From Thermoplasmata archaeon (GTDB lineage Archaea; Thermoplasmatota; Thermoplasmata; UBA10834): a DNA stretch of 43,608 nt. The stretch is taken from the NCBI GenBank assembly GCA_020696395.1, contig JAEHCN010000003.1, positions 1 through 43,608 on the forward strand, written 5' to 3'. The position numbers were made by a program, and so were the translations under genes. This document shows positions 30,757 to 40,095 of the stretch, piece by piece. The notes under the pieces are model-generated. The model was not told the origin of the DNA and ran no database searches. It saw only the letters and a list, made by a program, of their open reading frames with translations. The first letter of the stretch is position 1. Every line of letters starts with the position of its first letter.

Positions 30757-32040
30757 CTACTCCCTCCTCCTGAGCTCGTCCCATAGCTCTTTCGCATAGT
30801 GGCAGTAGGATATGTGCCCTGGCTCCACCTCTACTCCCTTGGGTCGCCCCTCTTGGCAGGCCTTTCTAGCGTGCTGGCACCGAGGATGGAACGGACACCC
30901 GCTCGGCGGCTCCACCAGGTCCGGTGGGAACCCGGGGATCGATATGAGCCGTTTCTTCTTCCCCTTGATGGAGGGGAACGATCCGAGGAGTCCCGCCGTA
31001 TAGGGATGAGCAGTGTTCTTGAAGACCTGCGTCGTCCTGCCGATCTCCATCATGAGTCCAGCATACATGACGCCTATCTTGTCTGAGACCTCTGCAACCA
31101 CTGATACATCGTGGGTGATGATCATCATGGCCATATTGAGCTGCTCCTGCAGCCTGCGTATCTCTGCGAGGATCCTGTCCTGGGTGATGACGTCCAGGGC
31201 CGTCGTCGGTTCGTCCGCTATCACGAACGACGGGTTCAGGGCCAGCGCGAGTGCTATCATGGCCCTCTGCTTCATCCCACCTGAGAACTCGTGCGGGTAG
31301 TTGTCGATCCTGTCTGGACCTATGCCGACGAATTCGAACAACTCTCTGGCCCTTTCGCGTGCCTCGTCGTCGCTGACATCTTTATGCAGCGTGATCGCCT
31401 CGATGATTTGGTCCCCGACCTTGAAGACCGGATTGAAGGCGTTCATTGCACCCTGGAATATCATCGATATCTCCGTCCAGCGGATCTTCCGTATCTTCTC
31501 GTTGTAGTCGTCGAGGGATCCGTCCTTGCGTATTGATATTCTGAGGAGATCGTACGAGTATGTGAGGGCCGAGAGTCTGTTCTCCAACTCGCTAGCCTCC
31601 GCTGTCAGCTCCACGAGACGTTTCTCGAGGATGGGAGATGATGAGGTCGACCCAGAGGCCCCCTTCTGCTGCGGAGATTTCGCTAACTCCTCCTGAAGCT
31701 TCCGCAGTTCACCCCGCAACGGACTTAGTTTACTCGTCACCCTTGCGATTTCCTTCTTCCTAGCCGTCGGTGCGCTCTTGAAACTCTCATCGTACTTCCT
31801 TCTCAGATCTGCGACCCTAGGGGGTTCCTTGAAGAATATGTGCCCCCCTTTGATGAACCCGTTGGGCGGCAGGAGCTGGGTGATGGCGTACGCCGCCGTG
31901 GTCTTCCCGCAGCCGCTCTCCCCAACGAGCCCCATGGTCTCCCCGAGATCGATGGTGAAGGTGATGCCGTCGACGGCCTTGACCCACCCTTCCTCTATCT
32001 TGAAATGAACCTTGAGGTTCTTGACTTCGAGCAGGGCCAT
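30757..32040 (-). CDS. oppD: Peptide ABC transporter ATPase OppD/DppD with a coiled-coil insertion
   Basis: The ABC ATPase has Walker A GESGCGKTT (40-48), Q-loop MIFQGAMNAFNP (Q196), signature EFSGGMKQRAMIA, Walker B FVIADEPTTALD, switch IITHDVSVVAE and an intact C-terminal oligo_HPY domain (AHPYTAGLLGSFP, GCPFHPRCQHARKAC). Between Walker A and the Q-loop about 100 extra residues (72-180) form two charged helices rich in Lys/Glu/Leu around a Ser-rich turn, predicting an antiparallel coiled coil. Usual OppD is ~325 residues; this one is 427. It pairs with OppF to drive peptide import. Confidence 0.92.
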   Translation of the reverse strand: MALLEVKNLKVHFKIEEGWVKAVDGITFTIDLGETMGLVGESGCGKTTAAYAITQLLPPNGFIKGGHIFFKEPPRVADLRRKYDESFKSAPTARKKEIARVTSKLSPLRGELRKLQEELAKSPQQKGASGSTSSSPILEKRLVELTAEASELENRLSALTYSYDLLRISIRKDGSLDDYNEKIRKIRWTEISMIFQGAMNAFNPVFKVGDQIIEAITLHKDVSDDEARERARELFEFVGIGPDRIDNYPHEFSGGMKQRAMIALALALNPSFVIADEPTTALDVITQDRILAEIRRLQEQLNMAMMIITHDVSVVAEVSDKIGVMYAGLMMEIGRTTQVFKNTAHPYTAGLLGSFPSIKGKKKRLISIPGFPPDLVEPPSGCPFHPRCQHARKACQEGRPKGVEVEPGHISYCHYAKELWDELRRRE

Positions 32041-32044
32041 GATA

Positions 32045-34306
32045 TCATCTCCTCCTGAGGCGTGGGTTCACGACCTCATCGAACGCCCTTCCTATCAGGT
32101 AGAACGCGAGTGACAGCAGCGTGATCGCGATCCCCGGGGGCAGGAGCCACCAGGGCGCGTCGAGCGAGTGTCCGCTGATCTGCAGGTACTGCAGCATCAT
32201 TCCCCATGTTATCGCATTGGGGTCTCCGAACCCGAGGAAGGCCAGGATGGCCTCGGTCACGATCGCCCCGCTGATCATGAATGTCATGTATAGGAACGCG
32301 AAGGGGAGCACGTTCGGGCCGATGTGCCTGAAGATGAGCCGCATATCCGATGCTCCAGCGACTATGGCGGCGTCGACGAACGCCCTTTTGCGCGTGGAGA
32401 GCGTCACCGACCTGATCACCCTGGCGATGCCCGCCCAGGATAGGATGGCGAAAATTATGATGATATTGAACAGCGAGGGCCCGAAGGCAGCTGCGAAAAG
32501 TAGCATTATGACAAGGTACGGCAGGCTCAGCATCACATCTGTCGCCCTCATGAGGAGCTCCCCGACGAAGCCCGAGTAGAACCCTGCGACAAGCCCAACG
32601 ATCGTCCCTATCACGACCGAGAAGAACGCTGCGGTGACGCCAACCAACAGCTCCGCCCGAGTGCCGAACATCACCTGGGTCAGGATGTCGTGTCCCTCGT
32701 AGTCCGTGCCAAGCGGATAGTAGTTGCCGGACGGATAAGTGCCCGGTGGTAGCGGGGCAATGTTCACTCCAGTGAGCGTCTCAACGAAGAGCGAGTTGTC
32801 CTCCGTTATCACTCCGAAGTAATTGCCGGTTTTCGAGTCTTCGATGTAGATGTTCCCAAGGAACGCCACAGGCGTGACAGCCCCACCTCCAGGAGCGCTG
32901 AAGGTGGCATTGATCTTCATCTCGTTCGTGATTAGATATATCGTCCCCTTGTCGGTGCTGAAAACGAATCGATACTGGCCACTGACATACTGTGGCGGGC
33001 TGTTGAGGTATCCGTCCACCGTCGAGAAGAGCGTGTTGTTGCTCCCGACCCTGCCTGTCTTCGGGTCGAGGCCAACAACGAGCCCTCTATCGCCCGTCCT
33101 GCCCACCATGACGAGATGCTCCGGCGAGGAATGGAGCGAGGATATATCGAAATCCCGTATGCCTGGAAGTATCGGTTTGCTCGACCAAGTCACGTTGCCC
33201 GTGAGTCTGTCATAGGCAACTACGCGTCCATCTGTCGTCGCAACGAAAACGGATTCCTTGCCGATCGCGGTGGTGGGCTGGTACGGGTACTGGAAGATGA
33301 TCATGTCATCGCCAACCACTGGTTCAAACGCCTCGTCTTCGACGGTGTAGTTACTCTCCCATCTGAGGGCGTCTATGGTTACGTTGAGGATCTTTCCCGT
33401 GAGCAGGGATTTCGTGAGGTTGAGGTCATAAGTCCTAAGCCCAACATCGGTGGGTACGATGAGCATGCTCCCGTTGGCGAAGTCTCCATCGACCACCAAC
33501 GGGTTTCCCACGATGGTCGCGTTGGCTATCGTGAGGTTGCTCGTGAAGGTGACTCCGTCCAAACCGGGTTCGGTGATGTCCGGCGGTCTCTTGTTGATCA
33601 TCCAGACGTTGTGGTCATCCGCGAATGCCATGGCTAGCCTGCCAACCTGATATAGCGGCGAGAATCCGTTCCATAGATTGGACGTGTACAGTGGAACGAA
33701 CGGTATCTCGTGCTCTCGGATGTACAGGAAATCATAGCTGTATTCGTACAATGTGGCTGATTGGTTGTCTCCTTCCTGGTTTGAACGGAGTACGAAGAAG
33801 AAAGTCTTGTAGAAGTGGGTGTAGTCCAGGTAGTCCGCTTCGGCGGGCAACTGTACGGTCGACGGTTCCTCGATATCTATGCCGAGCTCGCCCGTCTCCT
33901 CGCCACTGCCCGTCCTCGCAACTGGGTATACGATTACCGTACCTCCCTCTGAGTAGACCATCAGCCTCTCCATAGGCCTGTCCTTGAGGGTAGACGTCAG
34001 GCCAAGAATCTCCGTCCAGTTGCTATCAGAGGGTAGGTCTCGGGTTGCGTAGTCTGCTATGAAAGTGTCGATTGCGGGCGCCTTGAAATCCGCATTATAG
34101 GGGGCGGTCCAGGGTGCCGTGATGGCGATGACCAGGAATCCGAACACGATGCCCATGCCGGTCACACCCGTCAGCGACCTTCGATAGATCTTCCATGTGT
34201 TCCTCAGAGCTATCGCGATCCGTCTGGCTGTCTTTATGCCGGCCTCCTGGAGCTCCCTCGTATCGGGTCTTTTCGTCTGCTCTTTCGCCTCTTCTTCCTC
34301 TTTCAC
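32045..34306 (-). CDS. oppC: Peptide ABC transporter permease OppC/DppC with a large extracellular beta-propeller-like insertion
   Basis: A cytoplasmic charged N-terminus and TM1 (about 45-68) are followed by roughly 450 residues outside the membrane before the permease resumes at YPLGTDYEGHDILTQ (about residue 529), the hallmark of OppC. The rest has five TM helices and the EAA coupling loop (VAGASDMRLIFRHIGPNVLP). The insertion contains PQQ-quinoprotein-like blade motifs (VFVATTDGRVVAYDRLTGNV, VVGLDPKTGRVG, FSTDKGTIYLIT), suggesting a beta-propeller. Usual OppC is ~300 residues; this one has 753. The GTG start overlaps the oppB stop (GTGA). Confidence 0.9.
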   Translation of the reverse strand: MKEEEEAKEQTKRPDTRELQEAGIKTARRIAIALRNTWKIYRRSLTGVTGMGIVFGFLVIAITAPWTAPYNADFKAPAIDTFIADYATRDLPSDSNWTEILGLTSTLKDRPMERLMVYSEGGTVIVYPVARTGSGEETGELGIDIEEPSTVQLPAEADYLDYTHFYKTFFFVLRSNQEGDNQSATLYEYSYDFLYIREHEIPFVPLYTSNLWNGFSPLYQVGRLAMAFADDHNVWMINKRPPDITEPGLDGVTFTSNLTIANATIVGNPLVVDGDFANGSMLIVPTDVGLRTYDLNLTKSLLTGKILNVTIDALRWESNYTVEDEAFEPVVGDDMIIFQYPYQPTTAIGKESVFVATTDGRVVAYDRLTGNVTWSSKPILPGIRDFDISSLHSSPEHLVMVGRTGDRGLVVGLDPKTGRVGSNNTLFSTVDGYLNSPPQYVSGQYRFVFSTDKGTIYLITNEMKINATFSAPGGGAVTPVAFLGNIYIEDSKTGNYFGVITEDNSLFVETLTGVNIAPLPPGTYPSGNYYPLGTDYEGHDILTQVMFGTRAELLVGVTAAFFSVVIGTIVGLVAGFYSGFVGELLMRATDVMLSLPYLVIMLLFAAAFGPSLFNIIIIFAILSWAGIARVIRSVTLSTRKRAFVDAAIVAGASDMRLIFRHIGPNVLPFAFLYMTFMISGAIVTEAILAFLGFGDPNAITWGMMLQYLQISGHSLDAPWWLLPPGIAITLLSLAFYLIGRAFDEVVNPRLRRR

Positions 34307-35265
34307 ATCCGCACCCTCGGGTCAAGGTATCCATATATCAAGTCCGCCGCGAAGTTGCCGAGAAGGACCATAAGGGTTATTATGTAGAGCGTGGCCTGGG
34401 CCACGGGGAAATCCAGCTGGAACAACGCGTTGATGTAGAGCGCTCCCATGCCAGGAAAGCTGAACACGTTCTCGAGGACCACAGCCCCTCCGATCGAGAA
34501 CACGAATGCGATGACGAACGAGGTGACAACGGGCAGCATGGCGTTCCTCGCGCCATGCTTGAACAGGACTTTCCTTTCGGGGAGTCCGATCGCCTTGGCC
34601 GTCACCATGTAGTTTTCGCCAATAACATCGAGCATGGCTGTCCTCATGAGCAGGACGGTGCCAGCAAGCGATAGGAGGAGAAGCACTATCATAGGCAGGC
34701 TCACATGCCAGAGGATGTCCACCAGATAAGGTAGGTTGTCAGTTGGGTCGTACCATCCCGTCAGCGGGAACCAATCGAGTTCGGACGCGAACACAACCAG
34801 GAATATCAGGCCGATCCAGAACGACGGCATGTTGTAGAACACGAGACTGATGACCACCGAGCTGCCATCGAGGACCCCGCCGCGTCGCCATGCGATCAGG
34901 GCCCCGAGGTATATGCCCACGATGTAAGCGAGTACCGTCGCCCCGCCGAACAGTAGCAGCGTCCGCGGTATCCGCTCCTTCAGGATGTTCCCGACTTCCT
35001 CCGCTTGGCTGAAGGATATGCCGAAATCGAATGTCAGCATGTTGACCATGTACATGGCGTATCTGTCCAGAACAGGGCGGTCGTATCCGAAGAGCTCCAT
35101 CATGAACTGTATCTGGGAAGGTTGCATATTCGGCGTCGTGGCGAGAAGATCTTGTGGTCTGGCGGGCAGCGCCTCGAACATGATGAAAATCAGCGTCAGG
35201 ATGATTAGCAGCGTGATGAAGGTCTGTATGCTGCGCACTGCCACATATCTAGCCATACCTGCCAT
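34303..35265 (-). CDS. oppB: Peptide ABC transporter permease OppB/DppB
   Basis: The 320-residue permease has six TM helices: the first at about 12-30, the extracellular region with TPNMQPSQIQFMMELFGYDR, then TM2-TM6. It carries the EAA motif (AKAIGLPERKVLFKHGARNA) and the conserved end FSFPGMGALYINALFQLDFP and YGYLDPRVRM. It forms the membrane channel with OppC. A good TATA box (CCTTTAATAC, minus strand, 35321-35330) lies about 60 nt upstream, so oppB-C-D-F and the two small genes form an operon that can be transcribed separately from the binding-protein gene. Confidence 0.95.
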   Translation of the reverse strand: MAGMARYVAVRSIQTFITLLIILTLIFIMFEALPARPQDLLATTPNMQPSQIQFMMELFGYDRPVLDRYAMYMVNMLTFDFGISFSQAEEVGNILKERIPRTLLLFGGATVLAYIVGIYLGALIAWRRGGVLDGSSVVISLVFYNMPSFWIGLIFLVVFASELDWFPLTGWYDPTDNLPYLVDILWHVSLPMIVLLLLSLAGTVLLMRTAMLDVIGENYMVTAKAIGLPERKVLFKHGARNAMLPVVTSFVIAFVFSIGGAVVLENVFSFPGMGALYINALFQLDFPVAQATLYIITLMVLLGNFAADLIYGYLDPRVRM

Positions 35266-35320
35266 CGAGATGCCTCTCTTGACACGAGTACGCTTAGCTG
35301 CGTTACAATCGCAAACGCCC

Positions 35321-35330
35321 GTATTAAAGG
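35321..35330 (-). promoter_or_regulatory. TATA box of the oppBCDF operon
   Basis: Minus-strand CCTTTAATAC predicts a start near 35300 and a leader of about 35 nt with GAGAGG before the oppB start. Confidence 0.5.
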
Positions 35331-35399
35331 TTTAGACGAAATACACGTCCCACATCAATCGAAAGCGTACCTGCTTGGAGCCACCCACAGAATCGAGGA

Positions 35400-35432
35400 A
35401 TGAAAATCGGGAAAAGGTTTTCTGAAGGGGTT
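35400..35432 (-). terminator. Possible T-rich terminator after the peptide-binding protein gene
   Basis: On the minus strand, T-runs within AAAACCTTTTCCCGATTTTC follow the stop at 35450 by about 25 nt. The AGAAAACCTTTTC segment can also pair weakly with itself. The evidence is composition only. Confidence 0.3.
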
Positions 35433-35449
35433 TCCGCCTCGAAGGGCGC

Positions 35450-38400
35450 TTATTCCGTCTTCTCTTCTCCCAGCAGCTCCGGTTCAAGGACGGGCTCGTC
35501 CTCGGGAGGTTCCACCAGTCCCGTCTCTGGCACTTTCTTCGGCCTATACTTCATGACGAACACCAGAGCCACCACAGCGATGATCCATCCGATTGCCGCA
35601 AGACCCCAGGCAAGGATGCTCCCTCCCTCGGCGGCCGCCTCGAAGGTGAAGTCGACCTCCATCTCGCTCGAGACTCCCAGAGAGTCCGTCGCGGAGATTA
35701 CGATCGTGTGCTCTCCCTCCTCAAGGTCCTCAAGGGTCTCGGATATGGCGGCAGCCACCGATCCCGCGGTCACGGTCAAGTCTATGTCCGTCCCGTTGTC
35801 CAAACTCATGGTGGCCGACGCGATGCCGTTATTGTCGTAGATTGACGCCGTGAGAGTCGCATTTCTGCCCAAGACCTCTCCGTCGGCTGCCGGAGACGTG
35901 ATTACGATTTCCGGACCCAAGTTCTTCACGGCGATCATCATCTTCGCCGTTGAACCTTCAGGTGCTCCACCAGTCGCCAGCGAGATTGCGACCAAAGCCG
36001 CAGGCGCATCCTCTATGTTCGATGTGTCCACGACCATCGTAGCCACGCCATCGGCGTCCGTCAGGACCATTGGGGTCACTACTGTGCCCGCGCCCGTCGC
36101 TATGGAGACGGGCAGATCGGGGTACGGCTCGCCCATATCGTCAACGACGGTCGCCGTGACGTGCAGCTGATCCCCTATCATGTAGACATCGAGCATCGGC
36201 TCCAGTTCGAAGAAGACGGTGTCCCTCATGGTCTCTATGACGAGCTGCGTCTGGCTGAAGATGTTCATCGCACCGTCGACTTCTGCAATCACGTACATGT
36301 CTGGGTTGGTCGCATATGTCACTTCCGTGAACTCGCCGGTGTCCGGGTTCTCAGCTGCCGCGATGATCTCGAAGACGACCTTTCCAGTGGCGTCCGTCGT
36401 GCTATCTTCCGTGGTCACGCCGTAGTCGCCCGCCGGGTACAAGGACACCTCAGCGCCCTCTACGAGGGCGTTGTCCTCGTCGTACGCGGTCACCGTCACG
36501 TCTGTCACCTCGAACTCAGCGTCCTTGGCCGCAAGCACTGGTTTGTCGATCTCGTAGACTACAGTCGTGACCGCAGTGGCCCGGCTGTATCCGTAGTTGC
36601 TCGAGATTGTCGTCAGGCCAGTGATAACATGGTTGCCCGTGTCGGTGCTGAAGCTCCCCGTCGAGTTGGGGAGCAGAAACAGGTCCATCACGAGGTCCAA
36701 GTGCGCCATGTCCACGCCCTCCACGGTTATGGAGTACATCCCGTCGACCACTTCGATCCCGGGGGTGTCCACATAGACCCCCCAATCTGGGACGTCCGCA
36801 AACTCTGGCGCGGCGTACGAACCCGCGGACACGATGTTCTGTCCATCGGCCTCGGTGAGTATGTTGAGACCCGCGTAGTCCCAGAGAGTGTTCCACTGCG
36901 ATTCGTTCCAGTCGGTCAACTGTCCGTAGGCCGTGCCCGCGACCACAACGCTCGAGTTCACATTGGCTGGGTTGCCCTCGCTGTCGAACACATAGAACGT
37001 CACGTCGATCGTTCCGAGCGGGTCGACGAACTTCGGAGTGGCGTACTGAACATAGCCGCCGTACATGTCCGTCAGTCCACCAGCGTCAGAGTACGTTAGC
37101 GTGACAGCGTCCATGATCGAGTTGGCCACAGAGCCGTTGCCGATCGTGACCCTCAGAGCGGCGTCGACGCCGATGTCGTCTATCTCGACATCGAAGCTCG
37201 CAAGTCCTGACCCGTCCGTCGTCACTTTCGTCTCTGCGCCGACAACCATGGTGTCATCACTGTACGTGATATCTAGCATCTCGCTAGCCAACGGGCTGCC
37301 CGCAGCGTCCATTGCCATGACCTCTATCGTGGTCGTGGGCGATGCGCTGCTCAGAGCGGTGGTCGTGACCGATTCGATCGTGGTCATTCGCCAGACTGGC
37401 GCTGCGTCGTTATATATCACCATCGAGCTCGCCGCAAGGTTCGACAACGTGTACTTCGGGTGCGACACTGACGCAGCCAACGTCACCAACAGATGCTGGT
37501 TCTGCGTAGCCTCGTCAGGGGCTGAGTATGTCATCGTTCCCGCACCGTTCGCGTCCGTGAACACTGTGCCTGATTCCGGCGAAATCGAGCCATAGCCAAG
37601 CAGGTACGGGTCGATCGTCACATTCGCTCCCTCGACAGGGTCTCCGTTGACGTCTGTTACCCTGACGGATATCGCGACGTCCTCAGCAGCGACTAGGGCC
37701 GTCTTCGCCGGTATCACCTCGACGCCGAGGCCTCCGAGCGATGTCACTATGAGGCTCGACGAGTCGTTGGCCTCCAGCGTGCCGCTGGTAACGTTGACGT
37801 TAACGGCCGAAATGCCGGCCGCTTCGCCCATCACGGAGAACTCAAAGACACCGTTCGCGTCGGTCGTTCCGTCCGTGGGAGACGCCGCCGCTCCGCTGGT
37901 CACGTCCACCTCGACCGCTGCCCCAACGACAGGGTTGCCGAGATTGTCGATGGCCTTGACGTATCCGTCAACGCTCTGGTCGCACTTCACCTTCTCAGCG
38001 ATGGTGAGACCTGCGCTCAGGCTGGTGGTGACTGCACCCCCGCCCGTTGCGCTGCCCGCCCCTGAATACTCAAGCGTGCACAGATTGAACGGGTTCATCA
38101 GCGTGCCGTCGAATTGGGTCCAGTTGGTCCAAGTCTTGCTGTGCGCCTCGACGTTCACCCTGTAGTACAATACGTTGCACGGAACGGCGTCCGCGATGAT
38201 ATCCTGGCCAATCTTCACGTAGTTGATCTGCTCCGCCACATCGAAGGTCGCCCTCGCAAGGGTCTCATTCTCGGTGAACATGTCAACTAGCTCCATGGTC
38301 CTCTCGTCGGCGAGCGTGCTCACGCCGCCCAGGTCCTCGTAGAGTGGGTTCGAGTTAGTGTCGGACCAGAATGCCCAGTTGTTGCTAGCCGCGGCCGCTC

Positions 38401-39832
38401 CGTATATGTCGTAGAGGACGCTGACGCACTCGGTGTAGCCCGAGAAGTTCCACCCGATTATGAGCATCTGATAATCGAATGCGACCAGCTTCGCAACCAA
38501 CGTGTTGAAGTCTATCGGTTTCGCCTCGACGTTGATGCCCGCCTCTCTCATGTTTGTGGCGATCATCTGTCCCGCTCTGATCCTGATGGGGTCGTAGTCG
38601 GCAGGCGGAGTCAACAGAGTTATCTTCTCCATGAGGGTGCCGTCGGGCAAATCTCTCCAGCCGTCCTCGTTGACGTCCACATACCCGGCGTCGTCCAGGA
38701 GAGCCTTCGCCGCATCGACGTCGAACGCGTAAGTCGTCACGGTGGGGTTGTGCCACTCATCGAAGAACGGTGAGACCGCCGCCGATCCCACCTTGCCGAA
38801 GCCGCCCATGTACACATCGACGAGCTGTTCCTTGTCAATCAGGTGAGACACGGCCTTTCTGAACGAGATGTTGTTCATCGGCTCCTTCTTCATGTTGAAC
38901 GCCAGGTAGAAGTAGCCAGCATCAGACATGTATTCCAGTTCGATGTTCGGATCGCTCTGGAGTCCAGGCACTCGCCCGGACGTAACCGCCCATGCGATGT
39001 AGTCCACATCTCCGCCCTGCAGGGCAAGTATCGCGGTGTCAATGCTCGTGTATATCTTGTAGAACACAGTGTCGACTACCTTCGGGAAGACCGGCATGCC
39101 TGCGGGGGTCGTGTAGTCGACGCCCCAGTAGTCGTCGAACTTCTTCATCACCCTGTACGAGTTCGTCACGCCATCTGCGTAGTACCAGGGGCCCGTTCCT
39201 ATCGCCATTTCCCTTTCGCTCTCCTCGACTATGACTCGGTCTTCGTCGTCGACATAGTTCTCCCAGATGTGCTTGGGCATGATTGGTATCCCAAGGGTGC
39301 TCGAGAAGAACTGACCGTAGGGCTTTGCCATAACCATCTGGACGTGGTATTCGGAGATCACCTTGATGCCAGCGTTGAGTTCTGCCGCACTCACGACGTT
39401 GTCCTCGTCAGCATCGAAGGCGGGTATGAGGTTGCTGTCATAGGTCGTACCTTGTCTGCACATCAGGTACGAGAAGAGGACATCGTCCGCGTGCATCTCC
39501 TCTCCATCGTGGAACAGGACGCCTTCTCTCAGATATATGTCGACCGTGTCCACTTCGTCGAATTCCCAGCTCTCAGCCAGGAGCGGAATCGGTCTAAGAT
39601 CATAGTCAGCTGTTGACAGTCCCTCATATCCCATGCCTATCACGTTGTATTTCCAGACGCTGTTGGACCCAAGGTTGTAGTAGTTGAAGTCCGGCATGTC
39701 CAGCTGCATGGCGATATACAGTACATCCTCATCTGCGGCCGCTGCGCTAGCGGACTTCGCGGGCAGGGCCGCAAAGGCCGATAGAATCATCAACGACATC
39801 ACCAATCCGGCTAACACTGCTTTGCTTTTCAT
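35450..39832 (-). CDS. oppA: Giant peptide-binding protein (SBP family 5) with Ig-like stalk and C-terminal membrane anchor
   Basis: From the ATG at 39832 (GGAGGATGA upstream) the product is 1460 residues. A signal peptide (AVLAGLVMSLMILSAFAALP) precedes a family-5 solute-binding domain to about residue 600. Its family motifs include LLAESWEFDEVDTVDIYLRE, VLFHDGEEMHADDVLFSYL and ISFRKAVSHLIDKEQLVDVY. Then come about eight Ig-like/Big-1 or carboxypeptidase-regulatory-like repeats to about 1395, with recurring DANG and V.GA.V..... patterns (DNLGNPVVGAAVEVDV, DVNGDPVEGANVTI, DDMGEPYPDLPVSI). One TM helix (about 1403-1426) and an acidic cytoplasmic tail end the protein. Instead of an N-terminal lipid anchor, the binding domain is held far from the membrane on a stalk. 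The 19-codon upstream extension overlaps the leader and is rejected. Confidence 0.92.
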   Translation of the reverse strand: MKSKAVLAGLVMSLMILSAFAALPAKSASAAAADEDVLYIAMQLDMPDFNYYNLGSNSVWKYNVIGMGYEGLSTADYDLRPIPLLAESWEFDEVDTVDIYLREGVLFHDGEEMHADDVLFSYLMCRQGTTYDSNLIPAFDADEDNVVSAAELNAGIKVISEYHVQMVMAKPYGQFFSSTLGIPIMPKHIWENYVDDEDRVIVEESEREMAIGTGPWYYADGVTNSYRVMKKFDDYWGVDYTTPAGMPVFPKVVDTVFYKIYTSIDTAILALQGGDVDYIAWAVTSGRVPGLQSDPNIELEYMSDAGYFYLAFNMKKEPMNNISFRKAVSHLIDKEQLVDVYMGGFGKVGSAAVSPFFDEWHNPTVTTYAFDVDAAKALLDDAGYVDVNEDGWRDLPDGTLMEKITLLTPPADYDPIRIRAGQMIATNMREAGINVEAKPIDFNTLVAKLVAFDYQMLIIGWNFSGYTECVSVLYDIYGAAAASNNWAFWSDTNSNPLYEDLGGVSTLADERTMELVDMFTENETLARATFDVAEQINYVKIGQDIIADAVPCNVLYYRVNVEAHSKTWTNWTQFDGTLMNPFNLCTLEYSGAGSATGGGAVTTSLSAGLTIAEKVKCDQSVDGYVKAIDNLGNPVVGAAVEVDVTSGAAASPTDGTTDANGVFEFSVMGEAAGISAVNVNVTSGTLEANDSSSLIVTSLGGLGVEVIPAKTALVAAEDVAISVRVTDVNGDPVEGANVTIDPYLLGYGSISPESGTVFTDANGAGTMTYSAPDEATQNQHLLVTLAASVSHPKYTLSNLAASSMVIYNDAAPVWRMTTIESVTTTALSSASPTTTIEVMAMDAAGSPLASEMLDITYSDDTMVVGAETKVTTDGSGLASFDVEIDDIGVDAALRVTIGNGSVANSIMDAVTLTYSDAGGLTDMYGGYVQYATPKFVDPLGTIDVTFYVFDSEGNPANVNSSVVVAGTAYGQLTDWNESQWNTLWDYAGLNILTEADGQNIVSAGSYAAPEFADVPDWGVYVDTPGIEVVDGMYSITVEGVDMAHLDLVMDLFLLPNSTGSFSTDTGNHVITGLTTISSNYGYSRATAVTTVVYEIDKPVLAAKDAEFEVTDVTVTAYDEDNALVEGAEVSLYPAGDYGVTTEDSTTDATGKVVFEIIAAAENPDTGEFTEVTYATNPDMYVIAEVDGAMNIFSQTQLVIETMRDTVFFELEPMLDVYMIGDQLHVTATVVDDMGEPYPDLPVSIATGAGTVVTPMVLTDADGVATMVVDTSNIEDAPAALVAISLATGGAPEGSTAKMMIAVKNLGPEIVITSPAADGEVLGRNATLTASIYDNNGIASATMSLDNGTDIDLTVTAGSVAAAISETLEDLEEGEHTIVISATDSLGVSSEMEVDFTFEAAAEGGSILAWGLAAIGWIIAVVALVFVMKYRPKKVPETGLVEPPEDEPVLEPELLGEEKTE

Positions 39833-39898
39833 GTTACACTCATCCTCCGTGAAGTCCCTCCCCCATAGTAGAGGGATCAGCTTCTGCAATCGTCTTCA

Positions 39899-39950
39899 TG
39901 TATATATGAGGTTTCCCCATGATGAGTCGCGGTATCTGGGTATATATATG
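39899..39950 (-). promoter_or_regulatory. Tandem TATA boxes upstream of the peptide-binding protein gene
   Basis: Minus-strand CTCATATATACATG (39897-39908 region) predicts a start near 39876 and a 44-nt leader. A second, stronger A/T box (TATATATA, 39941-39949) lies about 42 nt further upstream, giving a possible second start. The remainder of the gap to 40095 shows no gene. Confidence 0.45.
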
Positions 39951-40095
39951 AAATCGCATTCCGACGAGGGGATAGGGTTAACGCTGAAAAGACATCATCA
40001 GAGCGCAGATTCTGACACGCCTTCACGCCCTCGAACTCTAGCCCTCGTTCTAAGCATGCGAAGGGAGCCGTCCGTCGGAGCCGGCCCGCACATAA

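Noticed and set aside
36161-37099. Long open frame antisense to the peptide-binding protein stalk
   Set aside because: The His/Val/Arg-rich translation is a shadow of the Asp/Thr/Val-rich repeats; it has no motif and no start signal.
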